From Thermoactinospora rubra (lineage in GTDB: Bacteria; Actinomycetota; Actinomycetes; Streptosporangiales; Streptosporangiaceae): DNA of 64,000 nucleotides. Positions 32,764-40,286 of this stretch are shown piece by piece (position 1 is the stretch's first letter; each line of letters starts with the position of its first letter). The stretch spans positions 129,606 to 193,605 of the forward strand of contig NZ_KZ084324.1 in the NCBI RefSeq assembly GCF_002093975.1. The letters are read 5' to 3'. A program made the translations under genes and the position numbers. The notes beneath the pieces are model-generated. The model searched no databases and was not told the DNA's origin. It saw only the letters and a program-made list of their open reading frames with translations.

Positions 32764-33800
32764 CAGCGGTCCTTGATGGACTGCCGGCCCTGGGCGGCCA
32801 GCACCTCGTTGAGGATCTTCAGGTCGTAGATGCCGTCGAGGTTCACGGGCTCCAGCAGGCCCACCTCGACCGCGTGCTGGGCGCTGGCGGTCAGCGACGA
32901 GGCGATTGGGTCGTCGGTGAAGGTGATGTTCTTGAAGGCGCTGTCCAGCACCTCGGGCTTGAGCGGCTTCTGGGTGAGCTTCTGGATGGCCGCGTTGACG
33001 GTCCCGGCGGCGGCCTTGGGATCGTCGTTGAGGTACCGGGTGGCCTCGACGTGTCCCTCGATGAGCTTCCTCAGCAGGCCGGGGTTCCGGCTGGCCCACT
33101 CCTGCCGCACGATCAGGTGGGTGATCACGAACTGCCTGCCCGGCCACAGGTCGCGCTCGTCGACCAGGACCCTGCCCTTGCTCTCCACGACCAGGCGGCT
33201 GGCGAACGGCTCGGGCACCCAGGCGCCGTCGATGTCGCCGGTGGCGAAGGTCTGGAGGGTCTGGGAGTTCTCCTGCGGCACGATGTGGACGTCGCCGCCG
33301 CCCTTGGTGTCGGTGTGCAGGCCGTTCTGCTTGAGCCAGTACCGCAGGGCGACGTCCTGGGTGTTGCCGAGCTGCGGCGTGGCGATCTTCTTGCCCTTGA
33401 GATCCTGGACCGAGGCGATCTCGGGCTTGGTGACGAGGTAGACGCCGCCGGAGGCCGCGCCCGCGACGATCTTGATGGCCTTGCCCTTGGACTTGGCCCA
33501 GGCGTTGATGGCCGGGTTGGGCCCGATGTAGGTGGCGTCGATCGCGCCGGAGAAGACGGCCTCGATGGCCGCCGGCCCGGCGTTGAAGGTGCTGGTCTTG
33601 AGTGAGACGCCGTTGCCGAGGTGCTTGGCGAACAGGCCCTTCTCGACGCCGACGAGCGCCGTGGCGTGCGTGATGTTGGGGAAGTAGCCCAGGCGCACCT
33701 CCTTCGCGCCGCCCTCGGCGGAGGTGCCCCCGCCCCCGCCGCCGCAGGCGGCCGCCGTGACGGTCAAGGCCAGCGCGGCGACCACGGCGCGGATCTTCAT
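32763..33800 (-). CDS. ABC transporter substrate-binding lipoprotein (aliphatic sulfonate/taurine type)
   Basis: Exported binding protein of 345 residues. The lipobox is TAAACGGGGGG, with the lipid-modified cysteine near residue 19, followed by a Gly-rich linker. The mature part matches SsuA/TauA: VRLGYFPNITHATALVGVEKGLFAKHLG, GAIDATYIGPNPAINAW, IATPQLGNTQDVALRYWL, GDIDGAWVPEPFASRLV. The ATG at 33800 has AGGGAG 5 nt upstream. It is the first gene of the importer-Rrf2 operon. A quasi-palindrome and a long-range inverted repeat lie just upstream, probably the operator. Confidence 0.93.
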   Translation of the reverse strand: MKIRAVVAALALTVTAAACGGGGGGTSAEGGAKEVRLGYFPNITHATALVGVEKGLFAKHLGNGVSLKTSTFNAGPAAIEAVFSGAIDATYIGPNPAINAWAKSKGKAIKIVAGAASGGVYLVTKPEIASVQDLKGKKIATPQLGNTQDVALRYWLKQNGLHTDTKGGGDVHIVPQENSQTLQTFATGDIDGAWVPEPFASRLVVESKGRVLVDERDLWPGRQFVITHLIVRQEWASRNPGLLRKLIEGHVEATRYLNDDPKAAAGTVNAAIQKLTQKPLKPEVLDSAFKNITFTDDPIASSLTASAQHAVEVGLLEPVNLDGIYDLKILNEVLAAQGRQSIKDR

Positions 33801-33815
33801 GGCTACTCCCTAATT

Positions 33816-33832
33816 CCTACTTAATAAGTCGG
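33816..33832. promoter_or_regulatory. Quasi-palindrome CCTACTTAATAAGTCGG, candidate Rrf2 operator
   Basis: ACTTA and TAAGT flank a single A, with CC and GG at the outer ends, 16-32 bases upstream of the binding-protein start codon in an AT-rich island. Additionally AATTCCTACTT (33812-33822) recurs as an exact inverted copy AAGTAGGAATT at 33870-33880. The site is well placed for autoregulation by the Rrf2 protein encoded last in this operon. Confidence 0.5.
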
Positions 33833-33878
33833 CTATAGGGACATCAAAGAGCCAAATTCCAGATTCGTCAAGTAGGAA

Positions 33879-35306
33879 TTACCGGGAGCAGGCCTCGTCC
33901 AGCGAGACGGCCCGGTAGGCGCTCGTCTGGCCCGACGCCGGCCGGCCGGAGGCGGGCCGGCCCGAGGGAGCGGCAGAGGGGGCGGCCGAGGGGGCGACGG
34001 CGGTCACGGCCCGGTGCCGCGGGCGGTTCCCCAGCGCGCGGTCCACCTTGCGCCGGATCAGGTCCCAGTCCGGGTAGACCGTGTCGATCAGCGGCGGCAC
34101 GAACTGCAGGCTCCTGATCGGCGCGCCCTTCACCTTGTCCGACAGCTCGATCAGGTGCGGCAGCAGGCTCTGCGGGATGTCGGTGTCGACGAACCGCTTG
34201 GTGGCCGAGGCCAGCTTCTCGAAGCTGTTGAGCACGGTCAGCGGATCGGCCTGCTTGGCCACCGCGTTGAGCAGGCACTTCTGCCGGCCCATGCGCACGT
34301 AGTCGTCGCCGTCGGTGCGGGAGCGGCCGTACCACAGGGCCTCCTCGCCCGACAGCCTGCGGGTGCCCGCGGGCACCAGGCCCTCGTCGTACTTGCCGTA
34401 GGTGATCGGCTCCTTGACGGTGAGCCGCACCCCGCCCATCGCGTCGATGATCTCCGCGAAGCCCGCCATGTCGATCATGGCGTAGTACTTCACCGGGATG
34501 CCGAGGATGCCGCTGATCGTCTGCTTCAGCAGCGTGGGCCCCCGCCGGCCCCGGCCCACGCCCGGCACGATCTCCGGGTGGTCCTCGGCGTACTGGTAGA
34601 CCTCGTTCAGCAGGCCGGGGGAGTAGGGCGTCTCGCCCGTGAAGCCGTAGGGGAAGCGGTCGCGGGCCGGGCCGGGCGGCATCGGGACGTGCTGCAGGTT
34701 GCGCGGCAGGCTGAACAGCACGGTGGCGCCGGTGGCCGTGTCGACGCTGGCCACGGTCATGCTGTCGGTCCGCACGCCGGGCCGGCTCGGCGCGGAGTCG
34801 GCGCCGACGAGCAGGACGTTGATCCGCCGGGCACCGTTCCAGGGGTCCTCGGCCAGCACCGGGGCGGTGTTCTGGACGAACAGGGCCGTGACCACCTCGC
34901 GCGAGAGGTAGGCCAGCCGGGCGGCGTAGGCGCCGGGCGCGATGACGAGCACGCACAGCGCTCCGGCCAGCCCGGTGGCCAGCACGTGGCCGGCCGGTGT
35001 CGAGATGGCGGGCCGTAGCAGGACGAAGGACCAGATGATCACGGCCGACCAGGCGAGGGTGACGACGGCGATGGCCACGGTGAAGGCGACCAGCCATCCC
35101 GGCTGGACGGCCAGGGTCAGCAGGCCGCGGCCGAAGCCGGCGACGACCGTGACGGTCGTCGTGACCAGCGCCAGGTGGACGGTCGCGAGCGCGGTGCCGG
35201 TCCGCTTGCGCCCCGTCGCCAGGTGGGCGACGCCCCACAGGATGGCTGATCCCGCCGTCAGAGCCAGGCTGCGCCTCAGGCCGAGGTCACGCTCGTTGCC
35301 AGTCAT
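33879..35306 (-). CDS. LytR-CpsA-Psr (LCP) family protein
   Basis: Envelope enzyme of 475 residues that attaches glycopolymers to peptidoglycan. Several transmembrane helices occupy the first about 130 residues (TVTVVAGFGRGLLTLAV, WLVAFTVAIAVVTLAWSAVIIWSF and others). The extracellular LCP domain runs from about 150: INVLLVGADSAPSRPGVRTDSMTVASVDTATGATVLFSLPRNLQ (DS and R of the phosphate pocket), YAMIDMAGFAEIIDAMGGVRL, LSGEEALWYGRSRTDGDDYVRMGRQ. A Pro/Ser-rich tail with repeats of PSAAPS and GRPASG ends the protein. The multi-TM N-terminus is a less common form; standard LCP proteins have one TM helix. Confidence 0.93.
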   Translation of the reverse strand: MTGNERDLGLRRSLALTAGSAILWGVAHLATGRKRTGTALATVHLALVTTTVTVVAGFGRGLLTLAVQPGWLVAFTVAIAVVTLAWSAVIIWSFVLLRPAISTPAGHVLATGLAGALCVLVIAPGAYAARLAYLSREVVTALFVQNTAPVLAEDPWNGARRINVLLVGADSAPSRPGVRTDSMTVASVDTATGATVLFSLPRNLQHVPMPPGPARDRFPYGFTGETPYSPGLLNEVYQYAEDHPEIVPGVGRGRRGPTLLKQTISGILGIPVKYYAMIDMAGFAEIIDAMGGVRLTVKEPITYGKYDEGLVPAGTRRLSGEEALWYGRSRTDGDDYVRMGRQKCLLNAVAKQADPLTVLNSFEKLASATKRFVDTDIPQSLLPHLIELSDKVKGAPIRSLQFVPPLIDTVYPDWDLIRRKVDRALGNRPRHRAVTAVAPSAAPSAAPSGRPASGRPASGQTSAYRAVSLDEACSR

Positions 35307-35431
35307 GCCTGCCGAACCCCCGTCACAAGCTGATCCATGTCAGGCTAGTGACGGCGCCGGAAAGGTCCCGGCAAACCTTTGATCGGGGCGTGCCAATTCC
35401 CGGCAAGGGGAAGACGCGATATAACTCGACT

Positions 35432-36211
35432 ATGCGCGGAAGCTACGGATTCGACGCGCCCGCGGCGTTCCTCGGCCTGGTCGCCGGCGCGCTCGTCCTG
35501 GCGGCCCTCGCGGCGCTGTCCTTCGCGGAGGACGTGTGGTTCGCGGGCATCGCCTTCCTGCTCGGCGCGGTCTACACCGCGCTGAGCGCGGCGAGCCACG
35601 CCTACACGACCCGGCGCGGCAAGTTCGCCGTCTGGCGCGGGCTGCTGCGGCTGCGCGGCGACGAACGGCTGCTCGACCTGGGCTGCGGGCGCGGCGCGGT
35701 GCTGATGACCGCGGCCACGCGGCTGCCGGAGGGCCGGGCGGTCGGCGTGGACCTGTGGCGCTCGCGGGACCAGCCGGGCAACGCGGCGAGGGCGACGGTC
35801 GCCAACGCCGGGCGGGAGGGCGTCGCCGACCGCGTGGAGCTGGTCACCGGCGACCTGCGCGCGCTGCCCTTCGGCGACGAGGCGTTCGACGTGGTGGTCT
35901 CCAGCCTGGCCGTCCACAACATCCCCGGCCGTGAGGGCCGCTCGCGGGCCCTCACCGAGGCGCTGCGCGTGCTGCGCCCCGGCGGGCGCCTGATGATCGC
36001 CGACTTCCGGCACACCGCGGACTACGAGGACGTCCTGCGCGAGCACGGCGTCACCGACGTGCGCAGGCGCGACCTCGGCTGGCGCTTCTGGTACGGCGGG
36101 CCGTGGTTCGCCACCTGGCTCCTGGAGGGGACCAAGCCGCCGCGGCGCGAGGAGCCGCAAGAGGCCGAGGCTACGCGGCGCGGCTCCCCATCAGGTCCCA
36201 CACGCGCGTGA
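35432..36211 (+). CDS. SAM-dependent methyltransferase with N-terminal membrane helices
   Basis: Protein of 259 residues. Two hydrophobic helices (about 7-30 AAFLGLVAGALVLAALAAL and 34-55) anchor it. The class-I methyltransferase domain follows: LLDLGCGRGAVLMTAA (motif I, about 88-103), AVGVDLWRSRDQ, VELVTGDLRALPFGDEAFDVVVSSLAVHNI, ALRVLRPGGRLMIADF. The pattern resembles UbiE/COQ5-like small-molecule methyltransferases acting on a membrane-soluble substrate. The ATG at 35432 is used. Its last 41 bases overlap the convergent thymidylate-synthase-fold gene. Confidence 0.87.
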   Translation: MRGSYGFDAPAAFLGLVAGALVLAALAALSFAEDVWFAGIAFLLGAVYTALSAASHAYTTRRGKFAVWRGLLRLRGDERLLDLGCGRGAVLMTAATRLPEGRAVGVDLWRSRDQPGNAARATVANAGREGVADRVELVTGDLRALPFGDEAFDVVVSSLAVHNIPGREGRSRALTEALRVLRPGGRLMIADFRHTADYEDVLREHGVTDVRRRDLGWRFWYGGPWFATWLLEGTKPPRREEPQEAEATRRGSPSGPTRA

Positions 36212-36779
36212 GATCCGCCTGGTACAGGTGCGGCACGTCCACGAACACCCGCATGGGGCCGGTGTCCAGGCCGAGATTCCGCGCCATCTCGGCCTGGACG
36301 TCTGCGAGCGGCAGGTAGTTCAGGTAGCTGGTGTAGGCGTTCTGCGAGCGGAAGGCGGCCGTCATGACCAGGCGCGACTGCCTGATCCTGAAGGCCACCC
36401 CGGCCAGGCAGGGCACCCGGTCCGGCGGCTCGTTCTGCCGGGTGAGCGAGATCCAGGCGCTCTTGCTGTACGGCTTGGCCCGCAGCACCGCGGTCGCCCA
36501 GTCGAGCTGTCCGTGGATGCGCTCGCCGTAGCTGTACTTGAAGGGCGCCACGACCTGGTCCTCGGTGAACTTGCGCGCGTAGAGGGCGGCCTTGGCGGCG
36601 TCGCCGTACCGCTCGACGATGGGGTCCTCGCCCTTGACCCGCCTGATGGCGAACAGCACCGCGGGCGCCTCGAGGATGGGACCGCGGTCGTCGTCCGCGG
36701 GCACGCCGCAGGCCAGCACGTGCCGCATGAGCCAGAACCACGCCTCCCCACAAGACGCCCACTCGACAGGGCCGTCCAT
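36171..36779 (-). CDS. Thymidylate synthase-fold protein (non-housekeeping, archaeal-type motif)
   Basis: Protein of 202 residues that aligns by eye with the thymidylate synthase/dCMP hydroxymethylase family. Matching parts are YSYGERIHGQLDWATAVL (84-99, like YGxQ...DQI), a strand region SKSAWISL, the catalytic Pro-Cys motif RVPCLAGVAFRIRQSRLVMTAAFRSQNAY with Cys124 and RSQN 144-147, Asn154, AEMARNLGLDTGPMRVFVDVPHLYQADL (like GDxHIYxxH). The PCL form (not PCH) is like archaeal-type enzymes. It is shorter than ThyA (about 264). The gene follows the 4-TM protein by 12 bases with GGAGG, so they form an operon. Activity as a nucleotide methylase or hydroxymethylase is possible but unproven. Confidence 0.65.
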   Translation of the reverse strand: MDGPVEWASCGEAWFWLMRHVLACGVPADDDRGPILEAPAVLFAIRRVKGEDPIVERYGDAAKAALYARKFTEDQVVAPFKYSYGERIHGQLDWATAVLRAKPYSKSAWISLTRQNEPPDRVPCLAGVAFRIRQSRLVMTAAFRSQNAYTSYLNYLPLADVQAEMARNLGLDTGPMRVFVDVPHLYQADLTRVWDLMGSRAA

Positions 36780-36791
36780 TCGGACCTCCGC

Positions 36792-37463
36792 TTAGGTCTC
36801 CACGTTGGGGAACTGGTAGGGGTTGTGGGGAAGCCGGCGCCGCCGGGTGACGTTGCAGCGCACGTAGTAGATCGAGTAGTGCAGCAGCGCGACGAGCAGG
36901 ATGCTGGTCAGCAACAGGAGCAGGTTGGGGCTCTGGCCGCTGAGCCCGGTGACGCCGACGGTCAGGTAGCAGGCGTTGACGGTCGCCAGCATCATGACGT
37001 TGATCCCCGGCCACGTCAGCGGCGCGTAGGTCTCCGGGAAGCGCGGGTCGACCGGGAGGTTGGGCGTCCAGGCCAGTTCCCCCTTCAGCCGCTCGGCGTA
37101 CAGCAGGCGGAAGTTGTTCAGCGCCCGCGCCGTCCTGGCGTGCGCGTTGACCGCCTCGATCATGCGCAGGAACGGCAGCACCCCGAGCAGCCCGAACGCG
37201 GCGACCAGGGCGAACAGGTACCACGGGACCGTGTGCCAGGCCGTCAGGCTGGCCGGGTCCACCACCTTCGCGCTGGTTAACGCGATCGCCGCGGCGAAGG
37301 GGACCGACAGCAGGCTCATCGCCAGCCTGGTCATCTTCAGCCGCTCCTCCTTGGCGGCGAGGTGGACGGCGTAGATGCCGCTGAAGTCCACCGCGACGAG
37401 TTGCAGCAAGTGGCTCGTCTCGAGCTGCTCTTCCGCAGTCATGCGAGGGGGCGTCTTCCGCAT
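36792..37463 (-). CDS. Four-transmembrane protein of unknown function, operon partner of the thymidylate synthase-fold protein
   Basis: Protein of 223 residues with no recognised family. A cytoplasmic N-terminal helix (about 9-45, AEEQLETSHLLQLVAVDFSG) precedes TM1 (about 46-64) and TM2 (about 78-98). An internal amphipathic stretch (EAVNAHARTARALNNFRLLYAERL) is followed by a Pro-rich loop (PNLPVDPRFPETYAPL), TM3 (about 151-172) and TM4 (about 180-200), and a basic C-terminal tail with NVTRRRRL. The topology resembles small 2TM-2TM membrane effectors of nucleotide-signalling conflict systems, but that is inference. The ATG at 37463 has GGAG 8 nt upstream. Confidence 0.6.
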   Translation of the reverse strand: MRKTPPRMTAEEQLETSHLLQLVAVDFSGIYAVHLAAKEERLKMTRLAMSLLSVPFAAAIALTSAKVVDPASLTAWHTVPWYLFALVAAFGLLGVLPFLRMIEAVNAHARTARALNNFRLLYAERLKGELAWTPNLPVDPRFPETYAPLTWPGINVMMLATVNACYLTVGVTGLSGQSPNLLLLLTSILLVALLHYSIYYVRCNVTRRRRLPHNPYQFPNVET

Positions 37464-37534
37464 GATCGTGGCTCCTGGACCGGGGGTTCTTTCAGTATGC
37501 GCACGATCCAGCGGAATGCCAGGGCTTTCTTGCT

Positions 37535-37550
37535 AATTGTTCCAACAATT
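37535..37550. promoter_or_regulatory. Perfect palindrome AATTGTT-CC-AACAATT upstream of the 4-TM/TS-fold operon
   Basis: A 16-base palindrome in an AT-rich patch lies between the divergent 4-TM gene (72 bases away) and the serine hydrolase gene (74 bases away). It is a likely operator or promoter element for one or both; no regulator gene is adjacent. Confidence 0.5.
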
Positions 37551-37623
37551 TCAACTCGACCACGTCAACGCAGGTCGGCGTCGGGCTTGACCCTGACACG
37601 GGGTGAGACCGTAGGACAGGACC

Positions 37624-38544
37624 ATGACGGACAATTGGTGGCATCCCACGCTTCACGGGCTCGTGGTCGTCCGGGACGGCGAGACGGTCTTCGAGCGGTA
37701 CGGCGAGGGCGAGGACGAGACGATCCACCACAAGCTCGGCAGGGTGACCTTCAGCGCGGACACGCTTCACGACATCCGCTCGATCACCAAGAGCGTGGTG
37801 GGCCTGCTGTACGGCATCGCGCTCGCGGAGGGCGGCGTCCCCGCGCCGCACGAGCCCCTGATGGCGCAGTTCCCCGAGTACTCCGACGTGACCGGCAAGG
37901 ACGAGCTGACGGTGGAGCACGCGCTGACCATGACGCTGGGCCTGGAGTGGAACGAGGACGTCCCCTACACCAGCGAGGCCAACAGCGAGGTGGCCATGGA
38001 ACTGGCCCCCGACCGCTACCGCTACGTGCTGGAGCGGCCCGTCGCCGAGCGACCGGGGACCAGGTGGCACTACTGCGGCGGCGCCACCGCGCTCGTCGCC
38101 CGGATCGTCGAGAAGGGCACGGGGCAGCCGCTGCGGGACTTCGCGCGGAGCAGGCTCTTCGAGCCGCTGGGCATCGAGCGCTTCGAGTGGACGGGCGGTC
38201 CCGACGGGGGCGTCTACGCGGCCTCCGGCCTGCGGCTGCGGCCCCGCGACCTGGCCAGGATCGGCCAGGCGGTGCTCGGCAAGGAGCTGCCCTGGCCCGG
38301 CACGCTGTTCGAGCGCCACGTGACGATCGACGCCGACTTCTGGTACGGCTACCAGTGGTTCCTCGGGCCCTCCCCGCAGCGCTGGCTGGGCGGCTTCGGC
38401 AACGGCGGCCAGCGGCTGCTGGTCTTCCCCGACAGCGACCTGGTCGTCGTCACCACGGGCGGGCTGTACAACCTGCCGATCGCCGACCAGCAGGCGTCCT
38501 CGGAGCTGATCTTCGGGACGATCCTGCCGGCGATGGCCCGCTGA
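37624..38544 (+). CDS. Serine hydrolase of the beta-lactamase / class C penicillin-binding family
   Basis: Protein of 306 residues of the beta-lactamase-related (AmpC/EstB) superfamily. The catalytic SxxK is in RSITKSVVGLLYGIAL (about residue 56-59), the Tyr motif is the variant HYCGGATALVARIV (YxN replaced by YCG), and the KTG-like element is replaced by GGFGNGGQRLLVFP. No signal peptide is visible, so it is probably intracellular and likely an esterase or peptidase rather than a resistance enzyme. The ATG at 37624 follows TAGGACAGGACC. It is divergent from the 4-TM gene across a palindrome. Confidence 0.85.
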   Translation: MTDNWWHPTLHGLVVVRDGETVFERYGEGEDETIHHKLGRVTFSADTLHDIRSITKSVVGLLYGIALAEGGVPAPHEPLMAQFPEYSDVTGKDELTVEHALTMTLGLEWNEDVPYTSEANSEVAMELAPDRYRYVLERPVAERPGTRWHYCGGATALVARIVEKGTGQPLRDFARSRLFEPLGIERFEWTGGPDGGVYAASGLRLRPRDLARIGQAVLGKELPWPGTLFERHVTIDADFWYGYQWFLGPSPQRWLGGFGNGGQRLLVFPDSDLVVVTTGGLYNLPIADQQASSELIFGTILPAMAR

Positions 38545-38564
38545 CAGGCCAGGGCCGCCCGCGA

Positions 38565-39710
38565 TCACAGGCTCACGCGATGGCGGTACATCCAGGCGTG
38601 TGACTCGTCACCGGCCGCCTTCTTCAGGAACATCGGCATCACCAGGTCGCGGACGACCCGGGTGAGGGGGCCCGCGGCCTTGGTGTTGCTGATCCGGCGC
38701 GAGTAGGCCACCACGCGCTCCACCCTCGGGCGGCGCTCCTTCTCGAACCGCGCGAACGCCGCCTCGTGGCCCGGCGCGTCACGCAGGCACCTGGCCAGCA
38801 CGACCGCGTCCTCGATCGCCAGCGAGGCGCCCTGGCCGGAGCTGGGCGAGGTCGCGTGCGCGGCGTCGCCGGTGAGCACCACCCGGCCCCCGTGCCAGGT
38901 GCGCAGCGGCGGCAGGTCGTAGATGGGCAGCGCCATGCCGGGCGGGTTACGGCGCAGCAGCTCGGCGGAGAAGTTGGCGTCGCCCTCGAAGGCGTCGACG
39001 AGCACCGGCCGCCAGTCCGGCGGCACGTCGCCCAGGGCTCGCGGCAGGTTGGCGAACCACCACGTCTCGCCCGTCAGCGAGCCGACGTGGCCGAAGAACG
39101 CCTTCTTCCCGAACACCATGTGGTAGACGCCCGGCTCGCTCTCGAAGTCGGGGTCCTTGACCATGCCGCCGAAGTTGTACAGGCCCACGTAGTGCGGAGC
39201 GGGGGCCTGGGGGTCCAGGAGCGCGCGGGTCCGGGAGTGCACGCCGTCGGCGGCGACGAGGATGTCGCCCGTCGCCTCGGTGCCGTCCTCGAAGCGCGCG
39301 ACGACCTCGCTCCCGGTGTCCTCGAAGGCGACCAGGCGCTTGCCGTACGCGATGGGGATGCCGCGCGCCGTCGCCTCGTCGCGGAGGATGGCGTGCAGGT
39401 CGGAGCGCAGGATCGTGTGGCTCACCATGCCGTCGTCGAGAGGCAGGCCGTTGGGCACCTCGCCGAGCCGCTTGCCGGTGCCGCTCCACATGACCATGCG
39501 GGGCGTCGGCACGCCGGCGGCCATGACCTTGCGGTGCGCGTCGAGCACGCGCAGGGCGTTCAGGCCGTTGGTGGCGATGTTGAGGAACCAGCCCACGCCG
39601 TCGGCCGCCGAGCCGTACGCCTCGAAGATCTCCGCTTCGATGCCTACTCTGTGCAGGGCCATCGCGGTGGCGGGGCCTCCCACGCCACAGCCGATGATCA
39701 AGGCTTTCAT
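38565..39710 (-). CDS. FAD-dependent monooxygenase (aromatic hydroxylase / TetX-like class)
   Basis: Class A flavoprotein monooxygenase of 381 residues: N-terminal GxGxxG as IIGCGVGGPATAMALHRVGIEAEIFE, the ATG/DG motif DILVAADGVHSRTRALL, and the FAD-ribityl GD motif VVLTGDAAHATSPSSGQGASLAIEDAVVLARCL. The ATG at 39710 has AAAGGA 8 nt upstream. It is divergent from the MarR gene across the palindrome TTCGTTCGAACGAA, so it is probably MarR-repressed and induced by its aromatic substrate. Known relatives hydroxylate phenols or inactivate tetracyclines; the substrate here is not known. Confidence 0.9.
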   Translation of the reverse strand: MKALIIGCGVGGPATAMALHRVGIEAEIFEAYGSAADGVGWFLNIATNGLNALRVLDAHRKVMAAGVPTPRMVMWSGTGKRLGEVPNGLPLDDGMVSHTILRSDLHAILRDEATARGIPIAYGKRLVAFEDTGSEVVARFEDGTEATGDILVAADGVHSRTRALLDPQAPAPHYVGLYNFGGMVKDPDFESEPGVYHMVFGKKAFFGHVGSLTGETWWFANLPRALGDVPPDWRPVLVDAFEGDANFSAELLRRNPPGMALPIYDLPPLRTWHGGRVVLTGDAAHATSPSSGQGASLAIEDAVVLARCLRDAPGHEAAFARFEKERRPRVERVVAYSRRISNTKAAGPLTRVVRDLVMPMFLKKAAGDESHAWMYRHRVSL

Positions 39711-39724
39711 CTGATATCCTTTCG

Positions 39725-39738
39725 TTCGTTCGAACGAA
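39725..39738. promoter_or_regulatory. Perfect palindrome TTCGTTCGAACGAA, MarR operator
   Basis: The 14-base palindrome is in the 51-base gap between divergent FAD monooxygenase and MarR genes and overlaps where both promoters must lie. MarR proteins usually bind such 14-20-base palindromes and repress both genes. Confidence 0.7.
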
Positions 39739-39761
39739 ATATTAGGCAGGAGGACGCAGGC

Positions 39762-40229
39762 GTGTCCAGAGAAATTTCGGAACGCCGAAAGAATCTTCTC
39801 GAGGCGCTCACCGTGGCGGGGCGGGAGAACAGCCAGGCGGCGGTGATGTTCCACAGCGCCGTGGCCGCGCGCATGGGGCTCGGGCCCAGCGAGGAGAAGA
39901 CCCTGGACCTCCTGCAGCGCCGGGGCCCGCTCACCGCGGGTGAGATCGTGCAGCACACGGGGCTCGCCCCGGCGTCGGTGACGGGGCTGATCGACCGGCT
40001 GGAGGCCAAGTGGTTCGTGCGCCGCACGCGCGACCCCAAGGACCGGCGCAGGGTCATCGTGGAGATCAACCAGGAGATGCTGGCGGGCGGGGAGGAGATC
40101 TTCGCGCCGCTGGTGAACGGCCTGGCGGAGCTCTACGAGCGGTACACAGACGAGGAGCTGGAGGTCATCCTCGACTTCCTGCGCCGGGCGACCGCGATCC
40201 AGGTGGCGGCCACCGCGGCGATCTCATAG
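39762..40229 (+). CDS. MarR family transcriptional regulator
   Basis: Regulator of 155 residues with the MarR winged helix: MGLGPSEEKTLDLLQRRGPLTAGEIVQHTGLAPASVTGLIDRLEAKWFVRRTRDPKDRRRVIVEI (given without gaps only in parts), where DPKDRRRV is the wing. The dimerisation helices flank it. The GTG at 39762 has AGGAGG 8 nt upstream and is preferred to internal ATG codons. It probably controls the divergent FAD monooxygenase and itself in response to a phenolic ligand. Confidence 0.9.
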   Translation: MSREISERRKNLLEALTVAGRENSQAAVMFHSAVAARMGLGPSEEKTLDLLQRRGPLTAGEIVQHTGLAPASVTGLIDRLEAKWFVRRTRDPKDRRRVIVEINQEMLAGGEEIFAPLVNGLAELYERYTDEELEVILDFLRRATAIQVAATAAIS

Positions 40230-40248
40230 CGCTCCGTCCGCCTCTCAC

Positions 40249-40279
40249 TTGACCTCAAGTCCGCTTGAGGATGCAGGCT
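40249..40279 (+). promoter_or_regulatory. SoxR-box promoter (CCTCAAG-TCCG-CTTGAGG) of the quinone oxidoreductase gene
   Basis: CCTCAAG (40253-40259) and CTTGAGG (40264-40270) match exactly the arms of the canonical SoxR box of the E. coli soxS promoter (CCTCAAGTTAACTTGAGG). The box overlaps a -35 element TTGACC (40249-40254), and the 19-bp distance to the -10 position (40274-40279) is the overlong spacer typical of MerR-family activated promoters. Streptomyces SoxR uses the same box and responds to redox-active secondary metabolites. No soxR gene is in the window. Confidence 0.82.
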
Positions 40280-40286
40280 CGACCCC

